Below are positions 1 to 7,864 of a DNA stretch of 64,000 nt, in pieces. The notes below the pieces were generated by a model. The model saw nothing but the letters and a program-made list of their open reading frames with translations, was not told where the DNA came from and ran no database searches. Each line of letters starts with the position of its first letter. Positions within the stretch are counted from its first letter, which is position 1. Position numbers and translations under genes: made by a program. The DNA comes from Flavobacterium phragmitis. Lineage in GTDB: Bacteria > Bacteroidota > Bacteroidia > Flavobacteriales > Flavobacteriaceae. The stretch is from positions 1-64,000 of the forward strand of contig NZ_FOMH01000013.1 of the NCBI RefSeq assembly GCF_900112575.1, given 5' to 3'.

Positions 1-33
1 ATATAAACGAAAAACATAAAATGGATTTTAAAC

Positions 34-62
34 AAAAAAAGCCGAACATTTCTGTTCGGCTT
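34..62 (-). terminator. Intrinsic terminator of tRNA-Pro
   Basis: A 7-bp GC-rich stem (GCCGAAC/GTTCGGC, 41-60) with a 6-nt loop is followed on the minus strand by a seven-T run (34-40). It lies just downstream of the tRNA-Pro gene, as expected for its terminator. Confidence 0.85.
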
Positions 63-65
63 TAG

Positions 66-140
66 TCGGGGTGGCAGGATTCGAACCTGCGGCCTCCTGC
101 TCCCAAAGCAGGCGCGATAACCGGGCTACGCTACACCCCG
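66..140 (-). tRNA. tRNA-Pro (anticodon TGG)
   Basis: Read on the minus strand, the sequence folds as a cloverleaf. A 7-bp acceptor stem starts CGGGGTG, the anticodon loop TTTGGGA sits on a CCTGC/GCAGG stem, and the T arm contains GGTTCGAATCC. The anticodon TGG reads proline codons. The 3' CCA is not encoded (the discriminator base is followed by CTA), so it must be added after transcription. A strong terminator follows directly, so this is a single-gene unit. Confidence 0.95.
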
Positions 141-285
141 AAGATGTATTTGTAATACTGCCCGAAAGCGGATGCAAAGATAGAAATAAATTTCATTTAC
201 AAAAGGAAAAAATGAAAATAAATAAAACTTATTTTGACATAGTTATTTAGGATTTATTTTAACCCTAATTTTTTATAATAAAGTT

Positions 286-293
286 TACATTTG
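286..293 (+). promoter_or_regulatory. Bacteroidetes -7 box of trxB
   Basis: TACATTTG fits the Bacteroidetes sigma-A -7 consensus TAnnTTTG. It lies 24 bases before the ATG at 318, giving a short leader. A TTG codon at 291 could extend the frame upstream, but it falls inside this box, so the ATG at 318 is the better start. Confidence 0.7.
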
Positions 294-317
294 CAACTCA
301 AAAAAACTATAGATACT

Positions 318-1265
318 ATGTCAAATACAATTGAAAAAATTAAATGCCTTATTATAGGTTCTGGTCCTGCAGGTTATACAGCAGCGATTTATGCAGCCAG
401 AGCAAATATGAATCCAGTATTATACCAAGGAATGCAACCAGGTGGTCAATTGACTACAACTAATGAAGTTGAAAACTTTCCAGGTTATGTTGATGGTGTT
501 ACAGGACCAGAAATGATGATTCAGTTACAAGAACAAGCAAAACGTTTTGGTGCTGATATTCGTGACGGATGGGCTACAAAAGTTGATTTTTCCGGAGATA
601 TTCATAAAGTTTGGATTAACGATTCTATCGAATTGCACTGTGAAACTGTAATTATTTCTACAGGTGCTTCGGCTAAATATTTAGGATTGCCATCAGAACA
701 ACACTATTTAAATATGGGCGGTGGAGTTTCTGCTTGCGCGGTTTGTGATGGTTTCTTCTACAGAAATCAAGATGTGGTAATTGTTGGAGCAGGAGATTCT
801 GCTTGTGAAGAGGCTCATTACCTGTCTAAACTTTGTAAAAAAGTAACCATGTTGGTTAGAAGCGAAAAATTCAGAGCTTCTAAAATTATGGAAGAGCGTG
901 TTCGTAAAACAGAAAACATCGAAATCTTAATGAACCACGATACAGTTGAAGTTTTAGGAGATAATAATGTAGTTCACGCTATTAAAGCTTTAAATAAAAC
1001 AACTGGTGAAACAATCGAAATTCCGGCAACTGGTTTCTTCGTAGCAATTGGTCACAAACCAAATACAGATATCTTTAAAGAGTATATTACTCTTGATGAG
1101 ACTGGATATATCGTAAATACTCCTGGTACTTCTAAAACGAATGTTGAAGGTGTATTCGTAGCAGGAGATGCTGCAGACCACGTATACCGTCAGGCAATTA
1201 CTGCTGCTGGAACTGGATGTATGGCTGCATTGGACGCTGAAAGATATTTAGCTTCTAAAGAATAA
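318..1265 (+). CDS. trxB: Thioredoxin-disulfide reductase
   Basis: This cytoplasmic flavoenzyme reduces thioredoxin with NADPH. The 315-residue product has the usual TrxB length and architecture: an N-terminal FAD motif GSGPAG (residues 14-19), the redox-active CAVC pair (140-143) at the start of the NADPH domain, the NADPH motif GAGDSA (157-162), and a C-terminal FAD signature starting GDAAD followed by RQAITAAGTG. The start at 318 is chosen because the in-frame upstream TTG overlaps the -7 promoter box. The gene stands alone between its own promoter and a downstream hairpin terminator. Nothing is unusual in the sequence, and the family assignment is secure. Confidence 0.97.
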   Translation: MSNTIEKIKCLIIGSGPAGYTAAIYAARANMNPVLYQGMQPGGQLTTTNEVENFPGYVDGVTGPEMMIQLQEQAKRFGADIRDGWATKVDFSGDIHKVWINDSIELHCETVIISTGASAKYLGLPSEQHYLNMGGGVSACAVCDGFFYRNQDVVIVGAGDSACEEAHYLSKLCKKVTMLVRSEKFRASKIMEERVRKTENIEILMNHDTVEVLGDNNVVHAIKALNKTTGETIEIPATGFFVAIGHKPNTDIFKEYITLDETGYIVNTPGTSKTNVEGVFVAGDAADHVYRQAITAAGTGCMAALDAERYLASKE

Positions 1266-1269
1266 ATTA

Positions 1270-1412
1270 GTCTCAGTTTTCAGTTTCGGTTTTCAGACTG
1301 AAGATTGTCAATTTAAAAATAAAAAGTCCCAATCGTAAAATGATTGGGACTTTTGTTTTATATTTTTTTCAGACTGAAAACTTAGATCGAATACTGTGAC
1401 TGAAAATGGAGA
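1270..1412. repeat. Intergenic repeat flanking the trxB terminator
   Basis: Short related blocks rich in CAGTTTTCAG and its complement surround the terminator. The outermost parts (GTCTC-AGTTTTCAG near 1270 and CTGAAAATGGAGAC near 1400) are an imperfect inverted pair. Positions 1389-1401 carry, on the minus strand, one exact copy of the 13-bp unit AGTCACAGTATTC, which occurs as a tandem array at 24367-24483. Confidence 0.65.
1322..1354 (+). terminator. Terminator after trxB
   Basis: A 9-bp stem GTCCCAATC (1326-1334) / GATTGGGAC (1342-1350) with a 7-nt loop is flanked by A and T runs. It could terminate trxB and also the leftward DUF2807 operon that ends at 1413. Confidence 0.8.
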
Positions 1413-2246
1413 CTATTTTATCTTCTTAAATAACTTAGCTTCTTCAGAAAAACGAGTTAGTGTAATGGCAGGACTTCCTAAAAGAGAAATTTCTGCTTTA
1501 TCTCCAACGGCTAATGAAAGTGTTGTTTCTGCAAAAATACTTCCTACTGCATAATTTTCAGCAGTAACGTTGGCATCTTTCAAAGTAAATTTTGTTCCTG
1601 TAAAAACCGAATTGTTATCTAATCTGATAGTTGCTTTTTCTGCAATACCTTCAATGGCAGCAGTAGCTCTCTGATACAAATCACATTTAAATTTTATAGC
1701 AGAAACCAATGTTTTAACAGAAGCATTTTTACTCAATTGTAAGCTTCCGTCTTCGGCTTTTAAATTTAGTTCTGTTTTCGATTTATCATCTGCAATTAAG
1801 GTGAATTTTTTAGAATTTACATTCAAGTACAATTTAGAGAAATCAAGACAATTCATTGTAATATCATCCAATTGTAATTCCTGAATGGCATAAACGATTG
1901 CTTCATTTTTGGTGATTACTTTATTTAATGACTTCGTGTAAGTAACCTTAACAGATAGTTTCTTAAAAATTGAAGATTCTTTGTTTGTATATAAACGAAG
2001 TGTTTTTTCTCTTAAATCCATACCAATGATATCGTGTAAATTATCATCGGCTTCGATTTTGATTTCGTTTTTTTCTCCTTGTTCTAAATATACCTCAAGA
2101 TTATCATCGACTTCAATGGCGTCAAAACTGCCAACTTCTTTTATCGAAGTCGTTACAACTTTAGAACCTTTAACTTTTTCTCTTTTTTGTGCAAAAGTGA
2201 ATGTTGTAACAAATAATAATAGGAGCAGTGCTGTACTTTTTTTCAT
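1413..2246 (-). CDS. Exported DUF2807-family (GIN domain) protein
   Basis: A 277-residue protein beginning MKKSTALLLL with a cleavable signal peptide (cleavage probably after TFAQ). The frame could start 13 codons earlier, but the signal peptide argues for 2246. The rest matches the DUF2807 'head GIN' beta-solenoid family: an opening FDAIEVDDNLEVYLEQG-type strand followed by EIKIEADDNL, then repeated short beta strands rich in N, K and S. The same opening pattern occurs in the neighbouring lipoprotein (2332-3066), so the two look like diverged duplicates. It is the last gene of the PadR/PspC run, 46 bases after its neighbour. The molecular role of DUF2807 is not established; an envelope or surface location is inferred from the signal peptide. 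Confidence 0.8.
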   Translation of the reverse strand: MKKSTALLLLLFVTTFTFAQKREKVKGSKVVTTSIKEVGSFDAIEVDDNLEVYLEQGEKNEIKIEADDNLHDIIGMDLREKTLRLYTNKESSIFKKLSVKVTYTKSLNKVITKNEAIVYAIQELQLDDITMNCLDFSKLYLNVNSKKFTLIADDKSKTELNLKAEDGSLQLSKNASVKTLVSAIKFKCDLYQRATAAIEGIAEKATIRLDNNSVFTGTKFTLKDANVTAENYAVGSIFAETTLSLAVGDKAEISLLGSPAITLTRFSEEAKLFKKIK

Positions 2247-2331
2247 TAATTCTAGATTTGATTTTGACAAATATAAAAAAATCATCCACTTTTGATGAAT
2301 GATTTCTTTTATATTTAACAGTTACTTCTTT

Positions 2332-3066
2332 TTAGCTTTTGCTGACATTTCCGCCTGAGCTTTCAGATTTCTCAACCGTTTTAGGAGAGCCACTGTAATT
2401 TATATTTCCACCGCTTGAAGCTTGTGCTTTTAAACTTACGATAGGACGTATCGAAATTGTTCCGCCACTTGAAGCTTCTGCATGAACATCATTAGACATC
2501 AATTTACCTGCATCAATACTTCCTCCGCTTGAAACCGAAGTACTAAGACTTAATGATTTTCCTTCAATAGCTACAGAACTACCGCTGCTAGAATCAACAG
2601 AGATTTTATCTGACTCAATATTAACGTTCATTGATGCCGCGCTTGAAGTTTCTAAAGTAATGTTTTCTCCTTCGATAACATTTTTAGTTTTAACAGTTGA
2701 AGCACTTGAAGCCTCAATCTTATCCACAATAGGCATTTTTACAGTTACTTTTTTTGCTGTGATGTTGCGGAAAGAATTGTATTTGCATTCAATAACCAAT
2801 GTTCCGTTTTCGACCTTAGTAACAATTTCTTTTTGAAGATTGTCATCTGCCTCAACAGTGATTTCTTTAGAATCGGCTTGCTCGATTACTACATCAATAG
2901 CGTTGCTTACTTTGATATTAGTAAAATCACCTTGAACAGTTCTTTTTTCAGTTGTAACATTACCGCTTCCTTCGATTGCGTTCAAGTTAAAATTGCATGA
3001 AGCAAATAATAATGCTGTTAGAGTTGCGATAACAAATTTTGTAATATGAATGATTATTTTGATCAT
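2332..3066 (-). CDS. DUF2807 (GIN domain) lipoprotein
   Basis: A 244-residue protein with a lipoprotein signal peptide ending in the lipobox LFASC (Cys near residue 24). After it comes a DUF2807 beta-solenoid: FTNIKVSNAIDVVIEQ, then EITVEADDNL, then about six turns built from SSGGS/SSAAS-type repeats. The repeats SSASTVKT, SSAASMNV, SSGSSVAI, SSGGSIDA, SSGGTISI and SSGGNINY are visible by eye. Only 3 bases separate it from the upstream PspC gene, so they are translated from one message. The protein is likely anchored to the envelope. Function is unknown; DUF2807 proteins commonly sit beside PspC and PadR genes in Bacteroidota. Confidence 0.85.
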   Translation of the reverse strand: MIKIIIHITKFVIATLTALLFASCNFNLNAIEGSGNVTTEKRTVQGDFTNIKVSNAIDVVIEQADSKEITVEADDNLQKEIVTKVENGTLVIECKYNSFRNITAKKVTVKMPIVDKIEASSASTVKTKNVIEGENITLETSSAASMNVNIESDKISVDSSSGSSVAIEGKSLSLSTSVSSGGSIDAGKLMSNDVHAEASSGGTISIRPIVSLKAQASSGGNINYSGSPKTVEKSESSGGNVSKS

Positions 3067-3069
3067 GGC

Positions 3070-4803
3070 TTAGTTAATTTTGATTATAACTCCGTTTTTA
3101 TCTGTGGTTAGTTTTCCTTTCGTTTTTTTTCCGTTTATAACTTCTTTTCCATTGATTTTTACTGAAACTTCTTTTATTGTATCATTATCAATAGTATTTA
3201 TTTCTTCTGTATCATAGTCATGATCATCGTCATCGTTATCTTTTGCTGGGCAGTTTAAACATGTAACTTTAGATCCGATTACTTTATAGTTGTAATTTCC
3301 ATCATAATTTAGATTAAAGAAATCGTCCTCATAGCTAAAATAATCTCTAACAGAACTATCTGGTTTAAATAGTTGTCCTTCTGGTAGATATAGGTAGATG
3401 TCAACTTCTTGTCCTCTGAATTTGTTTTTCACATCTGTCAGAAAATAGTTATCCAAAATTAATTGATTTCCGTTAACTTGAAACTTATAATTGATTTTTT
3501 CTGCTCTTTTTTTAGCATTAGTAAAAGAATTTCCTCTTGCACTTTTTTCTACCTGAATAAATGGAGCCGTTTGATCTGTGTGTAAAACATGTAAACGAAC
3601 ATCATTGGAATAGATCAATTCATTGTTGGCAGAATCCTGAACAAATTCAAAATCTCTGTAATGATTCAGGCTTTTTGTATAATAATCGCTGTATTTGAAC
3701 TTTACATACAAAGTGTCTGTTGTGTTAATTGTTATGGCTTTCTTCTCAATTACTTTGTTATCATGAGAGATTTCAGTCGCTTGTTTAATTCCGATGCTTG
3801 CTAAAATTGCAATAGAGATAATCCAAACTGCTAGAAGTGTATATTTTGTAATGTTCCCAATTGATTTTAAGTTTGGAGACAACAATTTAAATCCTAAAAG
3901 CGTTAAGAAAAAGAACGGTATTCCAACTGCAAACAACATTAGTAAACCAAATGACCAGATTGGATATTCTGTAAAGTTTCCGGCTTCAATAAAATTCTGC
4001 CAAGGGAAATCAACAAAAATATTAGTTCCTAAAGTAAAAACTCCGATTAACAACATGATCAAAGTTGAGATTCCGCTTATGATAAGAATTACACCTAAAA
4101 ACTTAGCAAAAATCTTAAAAACCGTCATGATAAAGTCTCCAAATGAACTACTTATTCTCTCAGCTCCCGACTTTACCTGGTTTCCCATTTTGTCATAGTC
4201 CGCATTTTTGAATTTTTCAGAAAGGGTATCAATTTCTTCGCGAACTTTTTTTTCGATGTTTGAAATCGTTACCGGTTCACCTGTCATTTCTAATTTCTCT
4301 GAAGTAGTAACTGCCTCAGGGGTTACAATCCAAAGAACGAAATAAGCTAAGATTCCAGTTCCAAAACCTGCAAAAACGAAGATTAAGAATACAATTTTAA
4401 TCCATACGGCATCAATTCCAAAGTAATGCCCTAAACCTGTTGCTACACCGCCAATTAAACCTTTTTCTTTATCGCGGTATAATTTTTTGTGTTTTCTTTG
4501 CTCATAATTATTATAAGACTGATTTGGATTTTCTTCGTCTTCCAGTCTGTAATCTTCCGGTTGTCCCATCACCGCAATCACTTCGTCAACGTCTTTCAGT
4601 CCTACAACATGCTTTTCGCTTTTTTGTTTTTCCGACAATAATTCAGAAACACGCATTTCGATATCTTTAATAATTTCATCCTGACCAGATGAGTTGTTAA
4701 GTGATCGTTTTATAGCGTCAAAGTAGCGTGTCAATTTTAAGTATGCATCTTCATCGATGTGAAAAAACATCCCGCCTAAGTTAATATTTACTGTTTTGTT
4801 CAT
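3070..4803 (-). CDS. PspC-domain membrane protein
   Basis: A 577-residue protein. The N-terminal 95 residues are soluble and resemble a small regulatory domain (HIDEDAYLKLTRYFDAI, then an E/K-rich helix). A PspC domain follows at about 110-175 (KGLIGGVATGLGHYFGID, then a long hydrophobic helix). Further predicted membrane segments lie at about 230-340. The last 200 residues are polar, beta-rich and end in a D/E-rich stretch (DNDDDDHDYDTEE), probably outside the cytoplasm. PspC is part of the phage-shock envelope-stress response in other bacteria; here it is fused to a sensor-like tail. The start lies 3 bases after the PadR stop, and a DUF2807 lipoprotein follows 3 bases downstream. Confidence 0.85.
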   Translation of the reverse strand: MNKTVNINLGGMFFHIDEDAYLKLTRYFDAIKRSLNNSSGQDEIIKDIEMRVSELLSEKQKSEKHVVGLKDVDEVIAVMGQPEDYRLEDEENPNQSYNNYEQRKHKKLYRDKEKGLIGGVATGLGHYFGIDAVWIKIVFLIFVFAGFGTGILAYFVLWIVTPEAVTTSEKLEMTGEPVTISNIEKKVREEIDTLSEKFKNADYDKMGNQVKSGAERISSSFGDFIMTVFKIFAKFLGVILIISGISTLIMLLIGVFTLGTNIFVDFPWQNFIEAGNFTEYPIWSFGLLMLFAVGIPFFFLTLLGFKLLSPNLKSIGNITKYTLLAVWIISIAILASIGIKQATEISHDNKVIEKKAITINTTDTLYVKFKYSDYYTKSLNHYRDFEFVQDSANNELIYSNDVRLHVLHTDQTAPFIQVEKSARGNSFTNAKKRAEKINYKFQVNGNQLILDNYFLTDVKNKFRGQEVDIYLYLPEGQLFKPDSSVRDYFSYEDDFFNLNYDGNYNYKVIGSKVTCLNCPAKDNDDDDHDYDTEEINTIDNDTIKEVSVKINGKEVINGKKTKGKLTTDKNGVIIKIN

Positions 4804-4806
4804 GAC

Positions 4807-5139
4807 TTATTGATTTTGATTGGTGATTAAGTTTACAGCGTCAGACAATTCTGTCCAGGTACCGCTAAGTTCATTTAAAAAGGTTTGTCCTATCTCGGTT
4901 AATCCATAATATTTTCGTGGTGGCCCTGAGGTCGATTCTTCCCAGCGATAATTAAGTAAACCGTCATTTTTTAATCTAGTTAACAACGGATAAACAGTTC
5001 CTTCTACAACTAGTAATTTTGCGTTTTTTAAAGTGTCTAATATTTCTGATGTATAGGCATCTTTTTCTTTTAGGACAGATAAGATGCAAAACTCAAGAAC
5101 ACCTTTGCGCATCTGTGCTTTTGTGTTTTCAATGTTCAT
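4807..5139 (-). CDS. PadR-family transcriptional regulator
   Basis: A 110-residue winged-helix protein that matches the short PadR subfamily. It has the opening MRKGVLEFCILSVLKEKDAY, the recognition region LLVVEGTVYPLLTRLKNDGL, and the wing motif SGPPRKYYGLTEIG. It is the first gene of the leftward PadR-PspC-DUF2807-DUF2807 run, with 3-base gaps to PspC. It is therefore most likely the local autoregulated repressor. No clear inverted-repeat operator was recognised upstream. A near-consensus -7 box (TATATTCG) lies close to 5205-5212 on the minus strand. Confidence in the family is high; the inducer is unknown. Confidence 0.92.
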   Translation of the reverse strand: MNIENTKAQMRKGVLEFCILSVLKEKDAYTSEILDTLKNAKLLVVEGTVYPLLTRLKNDGLLNYRWEESTSGPPRKYYGLTEIGQTFLNELSGTWTELSDAVNLITNQNQ

Positions 5140-5230
5140 AATTTCATTTTGTTTTTTTTTGATTGAACAATTCGTTTTTTGATTGATGATGATGATTGAT
5201 TTCGAATATAACTTTTAATCTGTTTCAGGA

Positions 5231-5710
5231 TTACTTTATAAAAGGAATTGTAATCGGATATTTGTATAATTCTCCGTTTGAAGCTTTTATCGAAGCATAA
5301 ATCACTAAAAAGAATTCCACAAATTTTAATAATCCGAAAAGCACTACAGCTGTAATTCCCACGCTTAACATTCCGATATGTGCTTGAAAGTCAAAATTTC
5401 TAATCACAAAATCGTGGTCATTAAAAACAGCTTCCATTGGAATGTTCTGCAAAATGACAGTAATAAAAATTGGTATAGCGATAAGTGCTAAAATCAAAGT
5501 ATAAAGCAATAAGCTTAACTGAAAGTTTAAGGCTTGTTTTCCGTGATGGTCTGCAAATTCAGATTTGTCTTTGTAGTTAGTCCAAATGATTAACGGAAAA
5601 ATATAGTTCCCAAATGGAATTATATATTGACTTAATGTACTCAAATGAGTAAATGCTGCTGTATTCTTTTCTGATGTTTTTTCCATGATGAGTGGTGTTG
5701 ATGATTGCAT
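5231..5710 (-). CDS. DUF4870 small membrane protein
   Basis: A protein of 159 residues with about three or four hydrophobic segments. It shows the DUF4870 signature: a THLSTLSQYIIPFGNYIFPLI opening helix, the conserved loop FADHHGKQALNFQLS, and a later pair of transmembrane helices. An internal ATG at 5686 (MEKTSEKN) is an alternative start. A -7 box at 5738-5745 is 28 bases from the ATG at 5710, compatible with either. It sits 91 bases upstream of padR in the same direction and could be co-transcribed or independent. DUF4870 proteins have no firm biochemical role. Confidence 0.8.
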   Translation of the reverse strand: MQSSTPLIMEKTSEKNTAAFTHLSTLSQYIIPFGNYIFPLIIWTNYKDKSEFADHHGKQALNFQLSLLLYTLILALIAIPIFITVILQNIPMEAVFNDHDFVIRNFDFQAHIGMLSVGITAVVLFGLLKFVEFFLVIYASIKASNGELYKYPITIPFIK

Positions 5711-5737
5711 GATTAAAAGTATATAGTAATTTCTTAT

Positions 5738-5745
5738 GCAAATAT
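5738..5745 (-). promoter_or_regulatory. -7 box upstream of the DUF4870 gene
   Basis: On the minus strand the sequence reads TATATTTG followed by C, a full match to TAnnTTTG, 28 bases ahead of the ATG at 5710. No convincing -33 TTG was seen at the ideal distance. Confidence 0.55.
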
Positions 5746-5941
5746 ATGTCTAAAAAACAGTATCTTGTTTTGCATAGTACTAATTATTAACAAAAATTTA
5801 ACAATTTAAAAAGTATGAATCTGGGTTTAAATTGTTGAAAATCATTCGGAAGTATTGAATTTATTGAGGTATTTCTGATAATGGAATAATTTATTGTGCG
5901 TGCATAGTTTTTTTGTATTTTTACATAAAAAAATAAATCAC

Positions 5942-6394
5942 ATGGCACTTTCTGTATCAAAACTTAATAAGTTCGTTCTGTTTAAACTTCCTTCTGCTTA
6001 CTTTTGCGGGGTTCGTGTTAAGGATATAAATGATTCGAGTTGTACTGTAACAGTCAAACACAGATGGATTAATCAGAATCCTTTTAATTCTATGTATTTT
6101 GCAGTTCAGGCAATGGCGGCAGAATTGACAACAGGAGCTTTGGTTATTTCTCAAATTCAACAAAGTGGTAAAAAGATTTCGATGTTGGTTGCCAATAACA
6201 AAGGAAACTTCACTAAAAAAGCAACTGGGAGAATAACTTTCGTATGCAATGATGGACATTTAATTGCCGATGCTATCAAAAAAACAATCGAAACTGGAGA
6301 AGGGCAGACGTTTTGGATGAAATCTATCGGAACTAACGAAGAAGGCATTCAGGTTTCGGAAATGGATTTTGAGTGGAGTATTCGACTGAAATAA
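5942..6394 (+). CDS. DUF4442-type hotdog-fold protein
   Basis: A 150-residue protein starting MALSVSKLNKFV. A GTG 16 codons upstream is in frame, but the leader it would add does not look like the family and overlaps the likely promoter zone. The sequence follows the DUF4442 pattern: PSAYFCGVRV, then VKHRWINQNPFNSMYFAVQ, then AAELTTGALV, which resembles the hotdog helix of PaaI-like thioesterases. It is probably a small-molecule or acyl thioesterase-like protein in the cytoplasm, but a catalytic acid cannot be assigned with confidence. It is transcribed alone and followed by an inverted repeat (6404-6476) and a terminator. Confidence 0.75.
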   Translation: MALSVSKLNKFVLFKLPSAYFCGVRVKDINDSSCTVTVKHRWINQNPFNSMYFAVQAMAAELTTGALVISQIQQSGKKISMLVANNKGNFTKKATGRITFVCNDGHLIADAIKKTIETGEGQTFWMKSIGTNEEGIQVSEMDFEWSIRLK

Positions 6395-6403
6395 GTTTTT
6401 GTT

Positions 6404-6476
6404 TGCCACGAATTTCACGAATTAGCACAAATTTTAAATGCGAAGTTATTAGTGTAAATTAGTGAAATTCGTGGCA
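6404..6476. repeat. Dispersed inverted repeat (GCCACGAATTTCAC type)
   Basis: Arms TGCCACGAATTTCAC (6404-6418) and GTGAAATTCGTGGCA (6462-6476) are perfect complements, and pairing continues imperfectly inward (GAATTAGCACAAAT with AGTGTAAATT). The element forms a long hairpin between two convergent genes. Confidence 0.8.
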
Positions 6477-6487
6477 GAAAAAAATAA

Positions 6488-6516
6488 AAAAGGCTTCGAA
6501 CAATTCGAAGCCTTTT
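6488..6516. terminator. Bidirectional terminator
   Basis: A 9-bp stem GGCTTCGAA/TTCGAAGCC (6492-6512) with a 3-nt loop has A and T runs on either side. It serves the rightward DUF4442 gene and the leftward small Cys-pair gene. Confidence 0.88.
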
Positions 6517-6532
6517 ACTTTATAATGTACCG

Positions 6533-6691
6533 TTACTTTTTAACGCAACAAGATTTTTTGTCTTTTTTGTCTGCTGTCTTTTTACAACAAGATTCTTTTT
6601 TGGCTTTATCTTTTGAAGCTGGTTTTGTGTCCTGAGCACTTACGCTAATTGTAAATAAAGCAACGGTAACGATTGTAATTACTTTTGTCAT
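6533..6691 (-). CDS. Small exported protein with two Cys-Cys pairs
   Basis: A 52-residue ORF reads MTKVITIVTVALFTISVSAQ (a signal peptide) followed by a short Lys-rich tail containing KKESCCKK and KKSCCVKK. It has its own -7 box (6737-6744) 46 bases upstream and a strong terminator directly downstream, which supports a real gene. Two CC pairs in a Lys-rich exported peptide suggest metal binding or a redox function. It lies about 1.2 kb before a copper-handling cluster, so a copper role is possible but is inference only. No named family is recognised with certainty. Confidence 0.75.
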   Translation of the reverse strand: MTKVITIVTVALFTISVSAQDTKPASKDKAKKESCCKKTADKKDKKSCCVKK

Positions 6692-6736
6692 TTTGTTTTA
6701 ATTGTTTTTTGTTAGAAGAATTATAATTGAGTGAAT

Positions 6737-6744
6737 CAAATATA
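6737..6744 (-). promoter_or_regulatory. -7 box of the small Cys-pair gene
   Basis: Minus-strand TATATTTG is an exact TAnnTTTG match, 46 bases upstream of the ATG at 6691. Confidence 0.6.
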
Positions 6745-6798
6745 AAATGATTTAACGCTTGTAAGAATAGTTCTGTTGTTAATGTTTTGGTAAAAAAA

Positions 6799-7485
6799 TC
6801 AAAAGCCATAAACAACTTTACGCTCTTTATAGTGTCCTTTTTCTATAATCCAAACAATTTCATAGCCTCCGGCTCCATCACCATTAGTCGATGTGATGTA
6901 TAAAATATCGGATTTTTGATCATAGTTTATTCGGGTATTAAAAAGATTAGGTTCAAATAAATCTTCGAAAGAATTTTTAGGCAGATTTATAGTTGTGTTA
7001 TCAATAACTACGGATATATTTTTATAAGCTTCTTTAGGAATTCCTCCATCAGTTCCCCAAAACAACTTTCCGTTAATTTTTTCAAGTATTGATTTATCAT
7101 TTTTAAGAAAGCTTAATTTTACGCTATTAAGGTTAAAATTTTGACTTTCAAGAATAATAGTAATGTCGTTTTTTTTGAAAATAACTTTTTTTTGAGTTTC
7201 TTTAGTTAATGGGATTTCTGTGAATTCAGACAAATATTGAATCCTGTCTTTGTATAAATAACCGCTTATGTCTTTGTCATTTTTGGAATAATCAATATTG
7301 ATCCAATTGTTTTTTGGTTCAAAACAATACACAACAAAACCGTTATTTAACTTGTCTGAAATATTATTTCCTTTTGAAGCTTCAGTCCGGATATTTACAT
7401 AGCCATCGTTATCTTTTATGACCGCGAATTGACCAAAAGCATTATTTAAAAATAAAACGAAAAGGATAGAAGAAATTACTTTCAT
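6799..7485 (-). CDS. Exported bacterial SH3-domain protein
   Basis: A 228-residue protein with a signal peptide (MKVISSILFVLFLNNAFGQ). A bacterial SH3 (SH3_3-like) domain follows at about 20-85: AVIKDNDGYVNIRTEAS, then NNWINIDY, then ISGYLYKDRI. The remaining 140 residues are beta-rich with no recognised domain. SH3 domains of this kind often bind peptidoglycan or envelope peptides. The gene overlaps the upstream membrane-protein gene by 4 bases (7482-7485), so the two are translationally coupled and probably act together. Exact function unknown. Confidence 0.75.
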   Translation of the reverse strand: MKVISSILFVLFLNNAFGQFAVIKDNDGYVNIRTEASKGNNISDKLNNGFVVYCFEPKNNWINIDYSKNDKDISGYLYKDRIQYLSEFTEIPLTKETQKKVIFKKNDITIILESQNFNLNSVKLSFLKNDKSILEKINGKLFWGTDGGIPKEAYKNISVVIDNTTINLPKNSFEDLFEPNLFNTRINYDQKSDILYITSTNGDGAGGYEIVWIIEKGHYKERKVVYGF

Positions 7486-7802
7486 TTTTGTTTACGGTTA
7501 TACGATCTTTTAATTAGGTATTGAACAAGTATTGTCACTAATAAAATTGCAATAATAAGCAGTTCTGTAAAAACTAATCCGACAAAAGGCATTCCGCATC
7601 TGATTCGTCCATTTGATTCTTGATTAAGCTTATGCTCAAGAAATGCATAGGCCCAATAAGAAAAAGCAATTTGCAAGAGAAAATTAATGATGCTGATTTT
7701 GGCAAAATTTAATTTTATGCTTCTCACATAGTCTTTAATTCCAAATATAAGCTGTAAAATCAAAGGTAGAAAAAGCAGTAAAAAAGGATTGAAGTCAAAC
7801 AT
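7482..7802 (-). CDS. Small membrane protein, partner of SH3 protein
   Basis: A 106-residue protein with three clear hydrophobic segments, at about 5-25, 38-57 and 76-98, and a basic C-terminus (KRSYNRKQK). No family is recognised. It is the first gene of a two-gene unit, overlapping the SH3-domain gene by 4 bases. A -7 box lies at 7844-7851. A short sequence between helices 2 and 3 (RIRCGMPFVG) contains the only Cys. Inner-membrane location is likely. Confidence 0.65.
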   Translation of the reverse strand: MFDFNPFLLLFLPLILQLIFGIKDYVRSIKLNFAKISIINFLLQIAFSYWAYAFLEHKLNQESNGRIRCGMPFVGLVFTELLIIAILLVTILVQYLIKRSYNRKQK

Positions 7803-7843
7803 AAGGTTAATTTTAGATTGGTTTTTAGCTGTTTTTTCTCAAC

Positions 7844-7851
7844 CAAAATTA
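7844..7851 (-). promoter_or_regulatory. -7 box of the membrane/SH3 gene pair
   Basis: Minus-strand TAATTTTG matches TAnnTTTG, 42 bases before the ATG at 7802. Confidence 0.55.
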
Positions 7852-7864
7852 ATGCCAATTCCTT

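Noticed and set aside
291..317. In-frame TTG start of trxB at 291
   Set aside because: The TTG lies inside the -7 box TACATTTG; the ATG at 318 gives the normal TrxB N-terminus.
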